Shown in pieces: positions 47,205-54,733 of a stretch of DNA of 64,000 nucleotides. The stretch's first letter is position 1. Every line of letters begins with the position of its first letter. Both the position numbers and the translations under genes were made by a program. Below the pieces are notes generated by a model. The model ran no database searches, was not told the DNA's origin, and saw nothing but the letters and a program-made list of their open reading frames with translations. The DNA is taken from IMG/VR virus record IMGVR_UViG_3300042565_001021, positions 91,046-155,045 of that record. One strand, 5' to 3'. The DNA comes from a virus.

Positions 47205-47849
47205 TTACTGGACTGGCCAAGGTCCGCCAAGAAACAGGGCCTTGTACATCTTTCTTCCATCAGCGTACCATCCTTGGTCGCGCATTAGCGCATACATGTC
47301 GAGTATGTAATACGACTTACAGTAGATCATAATCTCTTTGTATGAAAACACCGCAGTAGTTAAGTCTTCGTTAAGCTTGTATTCAGCACGGTCCATTGAA
47401 TCATACACCTCTTCAGCAATCTCTCTTGCTGAGAGCTTTTGCCCGGTTAGATGATGAAATTGATCGGTCAAATCACGAACTTTGTGCGACCAGCAGTAAT
47501 CGAATTGTCCTATCGGAAACACCATAAAAGGCGTACCAAACGACGAAGCCGATCCTTCCGACCCTGTTGTGAATATAGTATGCTGCTGTCTGAACGGGAT
47601 CTTAAACTTCTTATTCAAGTAAGACATCATGTATGTGTTAATGATAGCCGGAGTATCGCGAGGACTACGAAATTGTTCAGTCGCCACTGTGGAAAAGATA
47701 GTACCTGCGTTTCGAGCATGAGATAATCCACGCCACATTGGTTCTTCACATTGTGATAAGAAAGGTTGGCAGCTTCGTTTAATTTGCGAAACTACTCCAT
47801 CTGCATCAACGCTTCCTAATGCTTCTGTTAATACCTCACAGACTTTCAT
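47205..47849 (-). CDS. Leader-bearing ADP-ribosyltransferase-like paralogue
   Basis: ATG 47849 overlaps the upstream stop (ATGA) and gives MKVCEVLTEALGSVDADGVV (LTE before A). Arg40 in PMWRGLSHAR, then RSPRDTPAIINTY, FTTGSEGSASSFGTP and FPIGQFDYCWSHKVRDLT match the two paralogues. The late K-E-I-M-I replaces N-E-V-M-I. Of the three it has the clearest W-R-G and T-G-S motifs. Confidence 0.65.
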   Translation of the reverse strand: MKVCEVLTEALGSVDADGVVSQIKRSCQPFLSQCEEPMWRGLSHARNAGTIFSTVATEQFRSPRDTPAIINTYMMSYLNKKFKIPFRQQHTIFTTGSEGSASSFGTPFMVFPIGQFDYCWSHKVRDLTDQFHHLTGQKLSAREIAEEVYDSMDRAEYKLNEDLTTAVFSYKEIMIYCKSYYILDMYALMRDQGWYADGRKMYKALFLGGPWPVQ

Positions 47850-48601
47850 CTGACTAAAATGTTCTGTATCTGCCTGAACCAACTCGGCGACCCTGCCGGA
47901 GCAGACTCAGGTAAGCGGAGTAGGTTCTTTTTAGCAGCTTCTCTTGCTTGTGCTAGCTTCTCTTCTTTTCGTGGATCGTTTGCTAATGCTTTCAGTATCG
48001 TCTTCACTGACGCAAGGTCAGCTCCAGTAGCATTAGGGTTTAACAAGATCTTCGCTACTGCGTCCTTGTCATTGGCAACTACTTCATTCGTCGTACGATC
48101 TACTAACTTTCCTTCAAACGGACTAAACTTTAGGCCTAAAGCTTTTGCTATAGATGAATACAGAATAAACAGCTCTCCACCCTTAAACTCTGGGTCGTTG
48201 TATTGTCCTGATAGTCCGTGCTGGTGAAACGGTGCTACTCGGCTTGCGTCTGGAATGACCATTACATCAACTTGAACAAAGGATCCATCAGGGACTGGCA
48301 TACGAACGTGAACGTTGCGACCAGAAAGCGCACATTGAAACCCTTTAGCTTCGATAAACTTACGCAATGCTACCTTAGCTTGCTTTTCGTCTTTAGCGTT
48401 AAAGAACTGCTGTATTTCAGCAGCATCTACGAACACATCCATGTCACCAGATTCTACCTTATAGCCGGCTGAGCCAATGTGAGGTATGATCTTAATACCG
48501 TCCGGCATCAGACCTTGTATGTCATTGATGATCTTTGGAACGTATTCCTTCTTAATCGCAGTTACATCATCAAATACGTTACCACCTTCTGTTAAAATCA
48601 T
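47846..48601 (-). CDS. Leader-bearing nucleotidyltransferase
   Basis: It starts MILTEGGNVF, a very short leader with LTE before G. The sequence HIGSAGYKVESGDMDVFVDA (42-61) gives the G-S and D-x-D metal motifs of a pol-beta-type nucleotidyltransferase; VQVDVMVIPD adds the third Asp. The C-terminal third is helical with KKNLLRLPES. Toxin-like and RNA-modifying enzymes share this fold; its target is unknown. Confidence 0.7.
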   Translation of the reverse strand: MILTEGGNVFDDVTAIKKEYVPKIINDIQGLMPDGIKIIPHIGSAGYKVESGDMDVFVDAAEIQQFFNAKDEKQAKVALRKFIEAKGFQCALSGRNVHVRMPVPDGSFVQVDVMVIPDASRVAPFHQHGLSGQYNDPEFKGGELFILYSSIAKALGLKFSPFEGKLVDRTTNEVVANDKDAVAKILLNPNATGADLASVKTILKALANDPRKEEKLAQAREAAKKNLLRLPESAPAGSPSWFRQIQNILVR

Positions 48602-49623
48602 TTCTTAGGCTTCCTTACACTCCACGGCACTCCACCGGCCGATTCGGCAGTAGCGGGTTCTCTAGTTTTCTGTCTAGCAGGATTATAAGCCGACGGTGCA
48701 GGAGCTGGCGCAAAAGTAGGCATAGGGGCAGGATTGCGTGTGTTTGTTTTTACTGTTGGCGCATTAGCTTTCCATCCAGTATTATAGCTCGGAGCAGGTG
48801 CAGCAGCAGGCACAGGCGGAGGAACTGAAGCGGCAGGAGCAGCAACTACTTCGGGCTCAGCGTAATCAGGATTGTTGTACTTGTTCCATGTGTTTAACTG
48901 TTGCTGGTATCTCTTCTTGTATTCTTTTACTTCGCGTGGATTTGCTCCGGCCGGGATTTCTAGCTTAGGCTTTGTTGATGTGGATGCAGTATTTTGAGCC
49001 AACATCTGATTAGCTATTGTTTCATAGGACGGATCCCCCGGTTTTAACGGTTTCTGCCCTTTTCCTACTACAATCGGGTCACCGTGCTTAAATGTAGCAG
49101 GAATCGCAGCAGGAATCGCAGCAGGAGTCGCAGGTGTGTATTCGATGTCTGGCAACTCTCTTTTTCCAGTGGTTGCCGCTGGTTCAGCTGCAGGAGCAGG
49201 AGCAGGTTCAGCTGCAGGAGCAACAGGTTCAGCTGCAGGAGCAGTGGCCTTTTTAGCTCTTGCTTGTACCGGAGTGCCTAATCGCTCTAAGTTTGCTGCA
49301 TTGAGAATATACTGAAGAACATTATTTGGATCGTTTGCTCCAACTAACTTACCTTTTGTGTATTTGCCACCCAGGTACTTCTCTAGGTACCTGTCCAGGT
49401 GACCTTTAATTTGATTATCCGTAGAGTTAGCTGGAATAGAAGGAGCAATTTCAGTTTGCCACCTTTTTAGAATATCGTTTGCCCAGTCATTAATGTTTCC
49501 TTTTGCCATACCAGTCCTAAAGTTGGCTGCTCCTTTACCGGACGGCATACCTGCAATGCCGGCGCCAACTGCTTTTACAGTATCCCAGAATCCCTCGTTT
49601 ATCACTATCTCGTTAACCTTCAT
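48598..49623 (-). CDS. Leader-bearing Ala/Pro-rich protein
   Basis: It begins MKVNEIVINEGFWDTVKAVG (INE before G), followed by a helical domain to about residue 125 (WANDILKRWQTEIAP). The rest is low-complexity Ala/Pro with short repeats (PAAEPAPAPAAEP, PAAIPAAIPA) and a basic tail. The DNA near 49090-49250 shows matching GCAGGAGC-type repeats. It may be a flexible internal head protein. Confidence 0.6.
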   Translation of the reverse strand: MKVNEIVINEGFWDTVKAVGAGIAGMPSGKGAANFRTGMAKGNINDWANDILKRWQTEIAPSIPANSTDNQIKGHLDRYLEKYLGGKYTKGKLVGANDPNNVLQYILNAANLERLGTPVQARAKKATAPAAEPVAPAAEPAPAPAAEPAATTGKRELPDIEYTPATPAAIPAAIPATFKHGDPIVVGKGQKPLKPGDPSYETIANQMLAQNTASTSTKPKLEIPAGANPREVKEYKKRYQQQLNTWNKYNNPDYAEPEVVAAPAASVPPPVPAAAPAPSYNTGWKANAPTVKTNTRNPAPMPTFAPAPAPSAYNPARQKTREPATAESAGGVPWSVRKPKK

Positions 49624-49862
49624 TCTTTAAGTCTCCTAACCCCACGGGAGAACTTTGCAGAGTCTTGTCCTTTAATGCTGTTGATTAGCCTGCGCTCAAG
49701 ATCCGCAGCAACATCCTCGGGATAAGACTCGCGAATCAAGTTTATCAGATTAATAGCACCTTGGATAATGTTGTTCGCTCTACTTTCGATGAGATTTTCC
49801 TTGTCGCGTAGATTTACTAAGTTATCTAACTCTTCGAGGATTGATCTCGTTCTCTTTTGCAA
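49620..49862 (-). CDS. Small helical protein at head of leader operon
   Basis: A TTG at 49862 starts 80 residues (MQKRTRSILEELDNLVNLRD), all helical and charged. A possible LE/E cut site (ILE before E) exists but the usual leader is missing. It lies first behind the late promoter at 49882 and is coupled to the next gene by ATGA. Confidence 0.55.
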   Translation of the reverse strand: MQKRTRSILEELDNLVNLRDKENLIESRANNIIQGAINLINLIRESYPEDVAADLERRLINSIKGQDSAKFSRGVRRLKE

Positions 49863-49867
49863 AATTT

Positions 49868-49889
49868 AGCTCCTTATGAACTATTTATC
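49868..49889 (-). promoter_or_regulatory. Late promoter with small RBS hairpin
   Basis: GATAAATA (49882-49889); AGTTC/GAGCT arms (49868-49882) enclose the AAGGAG ribosome site. Drives the leader-gene operon down to about 42.7 kb. Confidence 0.6.
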
Positions 49890-49897
49890 TGATTCAG

Positions 49898-51334
49898 TTA
49901 ATTGTTCTGTCGGAGATTAGCTAACATGCTCTTCAGTTTAGTAGCCTGAACTTCTGCCACCGGAGACTTAGTTATTTCACCTGTTTCGGGATCTATTGTC
50001 TCTTTAACGGCAGCATTTGTAACTGACTTACCTTTAATCTTACCTAATATGTTGCTTGCTGCGTTAGGGTTCGGTGCAGAGCTCTCTTCGCCCGCATCTA
50101 CAATGCGCAACGACTCTACGTTAAAGTCAAGATCGACCTTCATGCCAACACCGCTTGAGCTACGTGTTTTAAGTAGCTGTAACTGATACTTGCCGCGCTC
50201 ACGCATTGCCCTACTTGTAAAAATACCAAACACGTTGTCTGCTGTGTTGATCTTACTGATACCACCGCTAATGTGGCTGTGGTCAAACTCTACTTCATCA
50301 ACTGCGGATCTGTTTAGCTGCGATGCTGTAATAAACAGAACATTTAATTCCTTAGCTAGGTTGCGCAACTCTTCAGACACATACTTGTCCTTAACGAACA
50401 GGTCATTTGGGCTTACCTTAGCAGTTACTGGCATAAGCAAGTCTAAGTAGTCTACCATTAGGAAATCTACCTTCGTACCAGTTTGAACTTGGAATTCCTT
50501 AATGTAGCTGCGAATGTCGTTAACTGTGCTCTGTGCCGGCATATACTTGACTTGGAACGCGCCAGACTTCTTACCTGCCATCGCTACCTTCAGCTCTACA
50601 TCATCTAAGTTCTTGAAAATCTCTTTAGTGCTTACGTTTGCTACCATGCTGTCGATACGCATAGAGCATAAGCCCTCGCTTAGTTCTAGTGTTAGGTAAA
50701 TACCGTTCAGTCCTGCCGTAAACCAGTTTACGCTAATGTTCTGCATGAACAACGATTTTCCACTACCAGAGCCGCCCGCGAAGATGTTTAGCTCGCCCCT
50801 GTTCATACCACCAAACAATGCCCTGTCGAGTGCCGGCCATCCTGTGCTAACTTGTCCATTACCTGCTTTGATTGCCATCAGTCTTTCGCGCGGATTTTTA
50901 AAGTAATCTGTGCCGATGTCTTTAACAAGTCCGATCTGCACCGCATCCTTGATAAGCTTCTCAACGGGAGAAAACTCTCCCTTCTCAATCAAATCTGCCG
51001 ACTTTAGAATTGCCCGTTCAAGTTCTTTCCTGCGGCTAAAATTCTCAAACTCTTCTAAGAACCATCCCTGATGCTCATCACCTAATCCAGTAGTTGCTTT
51101 AAGCTCGATTCCTGTAACAGCATTTACCTGGGCAACTGTTGGCATTGCCTTGTGCTTATCTACATGCTCTTTTAGAAACCGTGCAGTATCTTTAAGGGAT
51201 CTATCAAAGTTATCTGCGTTGTAGATATTCTGAACCCGGACGTAAGACTCTGGATTGTCGATCATCATCTCTAAGAACAACTTCTGCAAATCAGCAGAAT
51301 AGTTTTTTACATTTGTTGGTTGTTTTTCGTTCAT
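49898..51334 (-). CDS. Replicative DNA helicase (gp41/DnaB-like)
   Basis: The 478-residue protein has Walker A GGSGSGKS at 187-194, a Walker B strand FLMVDYLDLL, a Q-loop region TASQLNRS and an arginine-finger-like RSSSGVGMKVDL, all as in DnaB and T4 gp41. The N-terminal 130 residues bind primase in such helicases. It unwinds the replication fork on the lagging strand. The primase lies two genes upstream. Confidence 0.92.
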   Translation of the reverse strand: MNEKQPTNVKNYSADLQKLFLEMMIDNPESYVRVQNIYNADNFDRSLKDTARFLKEHVDKHKAMPTVAQVNAVTGIELKATTGLGDEHQGWFLEEFENFSRRKELERAILKSADLIEKGEFSPVEKLIKDAVQIGLVKDIGTDYFKNPRERLMAIKAGNGQVSTGWPALDRALFGGMNRGELNIFAGGSGSGKSLFMQNISVNWFTAGLNGIYLTLELSEGLCSMRIDSMVANVSTKEIFKNLDDVELKVAMAGKKSGAFQVKYMPAQSTVNDIRSYIKEFQVQTGTKVDFLMVDYLDLLMPVTAKVSPNDLFVKDKYVSEELRNLAKELNVLFITASQLNRSAVDEVEFDHSHISGGISKINTADNVFGIFTSRAMRERGKYQLQLLKTRSSSGVGMKVDLDFNVESLRIVDAGEESSAPNPNAASNILGKIKGKSVTNAAVKETIDPETGEITKSPVAEVQATKLKSMLANLRQNN

Positions 51335-51343
51335 ATTTTTCCT

Positions 51344-52219
51344 TTACTTAGTGCAGCAAAACTTACATGCTGGCAATTTTTGTTCTTCTAACTTATCTAA
51401 AAATGTTCGGTACTTGGATCCGTCAGCTAAGTGGTAAGAGAGGGGCGAATTCCTTATGTGAAACTCTGGATTGAGTTCAAACTGTGTTCCTCTAACCAGT
51501 CTGTAATCTGCTGCATAACAACAAGGATAAAAATATCCAGCAGCTGATACGAAATGAGCATTAAGAGTCTGTTTGCACTCTGGAGCAAATATTTGTGTAG
51601 TTCCCGGTCTTGGTCTCGACCAACCTACACTCGGTTTTAAGTAATCGTTTTCTATCCATCTACCAGACGTAACAATACGAAACTCGTCTACTCCCAAGGT
51701 CAGTGCGTCTGCTCGAGCATCGTGAATTGTATCTTCGTTAAAGCTAAACGGAATGTACTTCCACATAACCTTAGCAGGAGAATTGACCATTGCTCGTATT
51801 CCTATTTCAATGGTCTTCCAGTCTGCATTTATTCTGTACTTCGTAAAATTATATGGAGTACCGTCGATCGAAAAAATAATCGTATCCTCTGGTCGCACTA
51901 TCTGAGCAAATTTGCTCCACCATTCAGAAGACTTATAACTGCCGTTAGTCATAACTTCAATTCGGGCTGCGCCTCGATCCGTAAAGCCTTTGTATATTTC
52001 CAAAAACTCACTGTGGTAAATAGGATCACCTAAGTTACCGCTCAGTAACACTAAACAGCTCGATAAATCTACATCAAGGAACTTAAACAAGTCGGTTGGG
52101 TTTATGTCCTCTTTCTTAATCGTCCCGTACTCATTGATTACGTCGGTCCGAGCACATCGAGGACACTTAAGGGGACATCGGGTAGTTATTTCTAAGTGAA
52201 GACTTGTTAGTAGAGTCAT
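51344..52219 (-). CDS. Radical SAM protein with C-terminal Cys cluster
   Basis: The radical SAM motif C15-x3-C19-x2-C22 lies in TTRCPLKCPRCARTD. Further elements are LLSGNLGDP (the GxGDP-like turn), VMTNGS and IIFSIDG. A second Cys set (CKQTLN, GYFYPCCYAADYR, LPACKFCCTK) resembles a SPASM-type auxiliary cluster domain. It would use S-adenosylmethionine to modify a peptide or small molecule. Its place between helicase and primase genes is unexpected; the substrate is unknown. Confidence 0.85.
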   Translation of the reverse strand: MTLLTSLHLEITTRCPLKCPRCARTDVINEYGTIKKEDINPTDLFKFLDVDLSSCLVLLSGNLGDPIYHSEFLEIYKGFTDRGAARIEVMTNGSYKSSEWWSKFAQIVRPEDTIIFSIDGTPYNFTKYRINADWKTIEIGIRAMVNSPAKVMWKYIPFSFNEDTIHDARADALTLGVDEFRIVTSGRWIENDYLKPSVGWSRPRPGTTQIFAPECKQTLNAHFVSAAGYFYPCCYAADYRLVRGTQFELNPEFHIRNSPLSYHLADGSKYRTFLDKLEEQKLPACKFCCTK

Positions 52220-53256
52220 GCAAATTTCCTTCTCATCAACTTAATCTTTAGCTCGCTTGTTTCAACAGAATCGACGATGGTTTTTAACACGAACAATTTT
52301 CCGTATTTTATAACAGCATCGTTTATATCGCTACACGTTTCTGACCACACAGGAAACGATACCGACCATCCATGTGCTAACGCTATATCGACTAAGTTCT
52401 GTCCGGTCTTGTTCCAATCCGGTACTACTATAATTTCTCTGTCTAAGTTCTCAATGATATCTACTTGTTGCTTCGTTACTTCGGCCTTCATTACTGCCAC
52501 TGCATCAATACTTAGCGCATCAAACACACCTTCACAAACAATCACAAACTTCTGATTCTTTAACTGCTTATCTACGTTAAACACGTATCCAGAGTCAAAC
52601 TGGTTGTAGTATTTTGGTGTTATTCCATCGATTGTTGCGCGAGCAGTATAACCTATTATCTCGTTGTTCCAAGTGAAAGGAACGATGACTCGTTTGTTTA
52701 GTTTGTGCTCTGTTATGTCAGTTACGTAAAAGTCGTATTTCTGCATGTTGATGCTTCGGCAATTTACGTAAGTAATAGCTCTTGTAAAGTCTGCCGGCCA
52801 TATATGGCTGTTATCTTTAAGCTCGTAAAATTCTACCATCCCTAAGAAGCTGACAGATTCTTCTGGCAAAGGAACCTTCTTAAATTCGACCTTTAGGTCT
52901 TCTTTTTTTTCGACAGGTTTAACTAAGCCTAATGCTTCTTGTCGTTGCGCTTCGCGCAATGCTTCGAGCTTTAACCTGTAAATCTCAAGGTCATCAACTC
53001 CTAACCATTTAAGTAACTTCTGAAACTTAAACGGTAGAGCATAGCCTGGAACGTAAGATGCCTTAAACTGACAGTTGAAGCAATGAAAGCTGACCGTCCC
53101 GTCGCCGTTTATGATCAGGCCGCCGCGACCTCTTGTGTCCTGGGATTCACCGTTATGAGGACAGCAAACAGCATTGCCTGTTATCCACCCCTTAGAGGCG
53201 GTGCGTGTTTTTCGCCCAGTCTTCCAAGCGGCAAGAACTGTATCTTGAATAATCAT
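52216..53256 (-). CDS. DNA primase (gp61-like)
   Basis: The 346-residue protein has an N-terminal zinc ribbon (AVCCPHNGE ... FHCFNCQF) and a TOPRIM domain with FVIVCEGVFDALSID and IIVVPDWNKTG, the order seen in T4 gp61. It makes RNA primers for the helicase at 49898. ATG 53256 lies six bases below the TATAAT at 53263, so its RNA would be leaderless. Confidence 0.88.
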   Translation of the reverse strand: MIIQDTVLAAWKTGRKTRTASKGWITGNAVCCPHNGESQDTRGRGGLIINGDGTVSFHCFNCQFKASYVPGYALPFKFQKLLKWLGVDDLEIYRLKLEALREAQRQEALGLVKPVEKKEDLKVEFKKVPLPEESVSFLGMVEFYELKDNSHIWPADFTRAITYVNCRSINMQKYDFYVTDITEHKLNKRVIVPFTWNNEIIGYTARATIDGITPKYYNQFDSGYVFNVDKQLKNQKFVIVCEGVFDALSIDAVAVMKAEVTKQQVDIIENLDREIIVVPDWNKTGQNLVDIALAHGWSVSFPVWSETCSDINDAVIKYGKLFVLKTIVDSVETSELKIKLMRRKFA

Positions 53257-53262
53257 ACAATA

Positions 53263-53292
53263 ATTATACGCAACTGGAGGTCAGGATGTCAA
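53263..53292 (-). promoter_or_regulatory. Sigma70-type promoter, leaderless start
   Basis: Minus strand TTGACA (53287-53292), 18 bases, TATAAT (53263-53268). Confidence 0.75.
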
Positions 53293-53294
53293 AT

Positions 53295-54077
53295 TTATGC
53301 GCGGTATAATATCTTCGAAACTTCGCCCGAATCGGCTGTTATTTCGAATCTAACAGCAGTATAAACTCCGTTAAAATTGTAGAAGGTTGGAACCACTTGA
53401 TCTACAAACGGTAAGGTAGAAACCGTTGCCCAATTTAGCGTAACGTTACCAATGTTGCCAACTGTAGGCAGCGTGTCTAACGTGCTTTGGACAGCCACGT
53501 TTCCAGTAAAGTTCTCAAAGTAGAACTGTGCTGTGTGGTGTGCTGATTGCTGCCTAGACGGTGTGTCACTTGTAATGGCCGACGTGAATACGTTGGTGTT
53601 GCTGGTCGTTGGTATCTGCACGTTGATGCTTGGGTTAAACTTTGGATAGTGTCCGTCACGTAGCTCAATTTCCCCGCGCACACCGTAGTTATCGTCTGCG
53701 TAAAGAACTTGCTCTGAACCGTATGGATCGGTTATGCTCAGGCTATACTTGTAGCGTGGGTTAGATAGGTCGATCAAATCAAAGTCAGATAACGTAGCAG
53801 TAATCACGCCAACGTTAGCGTCGACTGCCGTCATTGCTTTGCTCACTACAACCGAGCTCTCATCGTCGGATAGCATATTAAAGGTTAGGTCCCAGTCAGT
53901 GACGTTAACTGGTTTCTGGTCGCTGTTTTTAACGGTAAAACGAATAACGTTATCAACCCCTTTGTAAAGTTTAACAGTTCTCGTGTACAAGATTCGGTTC
54001 CTTAAGGTTAGTGTTGGGTCGATGTTAAATTGAACCTCGACTTCATTTGGATAATAGTAGGCATTAACGGTTTGCAT
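53295..54077 (-). CDS. Virion structural protein (baseplate/tail type)
   Basis: From ATG 54077, 260 residues: MQTVNAYYYPNEVEVQFNID. The first half (NRILYTRTVKLYKGVDNVIR, NSDQKPVNVTDWDLTF) resembles BppU-like domains in baseplate proteins and is common in T4-like marine phages. Beta-rich throughout. GATAAATA lies five bases before the ATG, suggesting a leaderless late message. Confidence 0.7.
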   Translation of the reverse strand: MQTVNAYYYPNEVEVQFNIDPTLTLRNRILYTRTVKLYKGVDNVIRFTVKNSDQKPVNVTDWDLTFNMLSDDESSVVVSKAMTAVDANVGVITATLSDFDLIDLSNPRYKYSLSITDPYGSEQVLYADDNYGVRGEIELRDGHYPKFNPSINVQIPTTSNTNVFTSAITSDTPSRQQSAHHTAQFYFENFTGNVAVQSTLDTLPTVGNIGNVTLNWATVSTLPFVDQVVPTFYNFNGVYTAVRFEITADSGEVSKILYRA

Positions 54078-54082
54078 TGTAA

Positions 54083-54090
54083 TATTTATC
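54083..54090 (-). promoter_or_regulatory. Late promoter, leaderless start
   Basis: Minus strand GATAAATA, five bases before ATG 54077. Confidence 0.6.
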
Positions 54091-54117
54091 CAGAATAATA
54101 CAAACGGAAAATCAAAA

Positions 54118-54125
54118 CATAAATA
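54118..54125 (+). promoter_or_regulatory. Late promoter, leaderless start (plus strand)
   Basis: CATAAATA, five bases before the GTG at 54131; divergent from the late box at 54083. Confidence 0.6.
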
Positions 54126-54130
54126 ATGCT

Positions 54131-54505
54131 GTGACCAGTGCTTACTTACCTCTAATAGAAAAACATCCTTTTTTAACATACCTCGTTCATAGCGGCAATG
54201 ACTACGTAGGCGTAATTCAGAACGTCGATGATACGATTACAACTATCTATGACTTTAGTGTCCTCAAATCAACAGACGAGAAGAAGATATTCTTAGAACT
54301 GGCTGAATCTTGGTGGTGGGAAAGCAACAGGATCATACCTATCAACGTGTTCCTAAAACAAGAATGGGTTATGTTCAGACCAACGCTTAAAACGTTTAAC
54401 TCAAAAGACGTTGAGATTAAGTGCGGACCTTGCGTTAGCTTAAAAGAGATGGCACTCAGTAGATCTAAGCGCAGATCGATTACGTTAGTTCGCAGGATAC
54501 TTTAA
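54131..54505 (+). CDS. Conserved T4-like protein
   Basis: A 124-residue protein beginning at GTG 54131 (MTSAYLPLIEKHPFLTYLVH). The pattern ELAESWWWESNRIIPINVFL and the end RSKRRSITLVRRIL are those of a small family I know from T4-like phages; no function known. It is one of the few non-homing plus-strand genes, with its own late promoter. Confidence 0.7.
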   Translation: MTSAYLPLIEKHPFLTYLVHSGNDYVGVIQNVDDTITTIYDFSVLKSTDEKKIFLELAESWWWESNRIIPINVFLKQEWVMFRPTLKTFNSKDVEIKCGPCVSLKEMALSRSKRRSITLVRRIL

Positions 54506-54733
54506 CAGCAGCATAGTAAGAGTCTGGTCGTCGCATTCTACGTATTCAATAACGTTAGTAGGCCCGGTTGAAACTACGTCTATGCTCCATTCGTCACGCA
54601 GCCATTGGTAAAACTTGTCGTCATACAAATACATGCCCGCCTCTTTCTTTAATTCTCGCAGAATGTGCGACCAAGAGACAGGGACATACCAGCCGCGCGC
54701 ACCGGGTATCGGGTTAGTCAGGTAGTGTCTCAT
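54485..54733 (-). CDS. Unknown small protein
   Basis: 82 residues (MRHYLTNPIPGARGWYVPVS) with a helical middle and acidic end. It overlaps the convergent plus-strand gene by 21 bases and the next minus-strand gene by 20. No family recognised. Confidence 0.55.
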   Translation of the reverse strand: MRHYLTNPIPGARGWYVPVSWSHILRELKKEAGMYLYDDKFYQWLRDEWSIDVVSTGPTNVIEYVECDDQTLTMLLLKYPAN

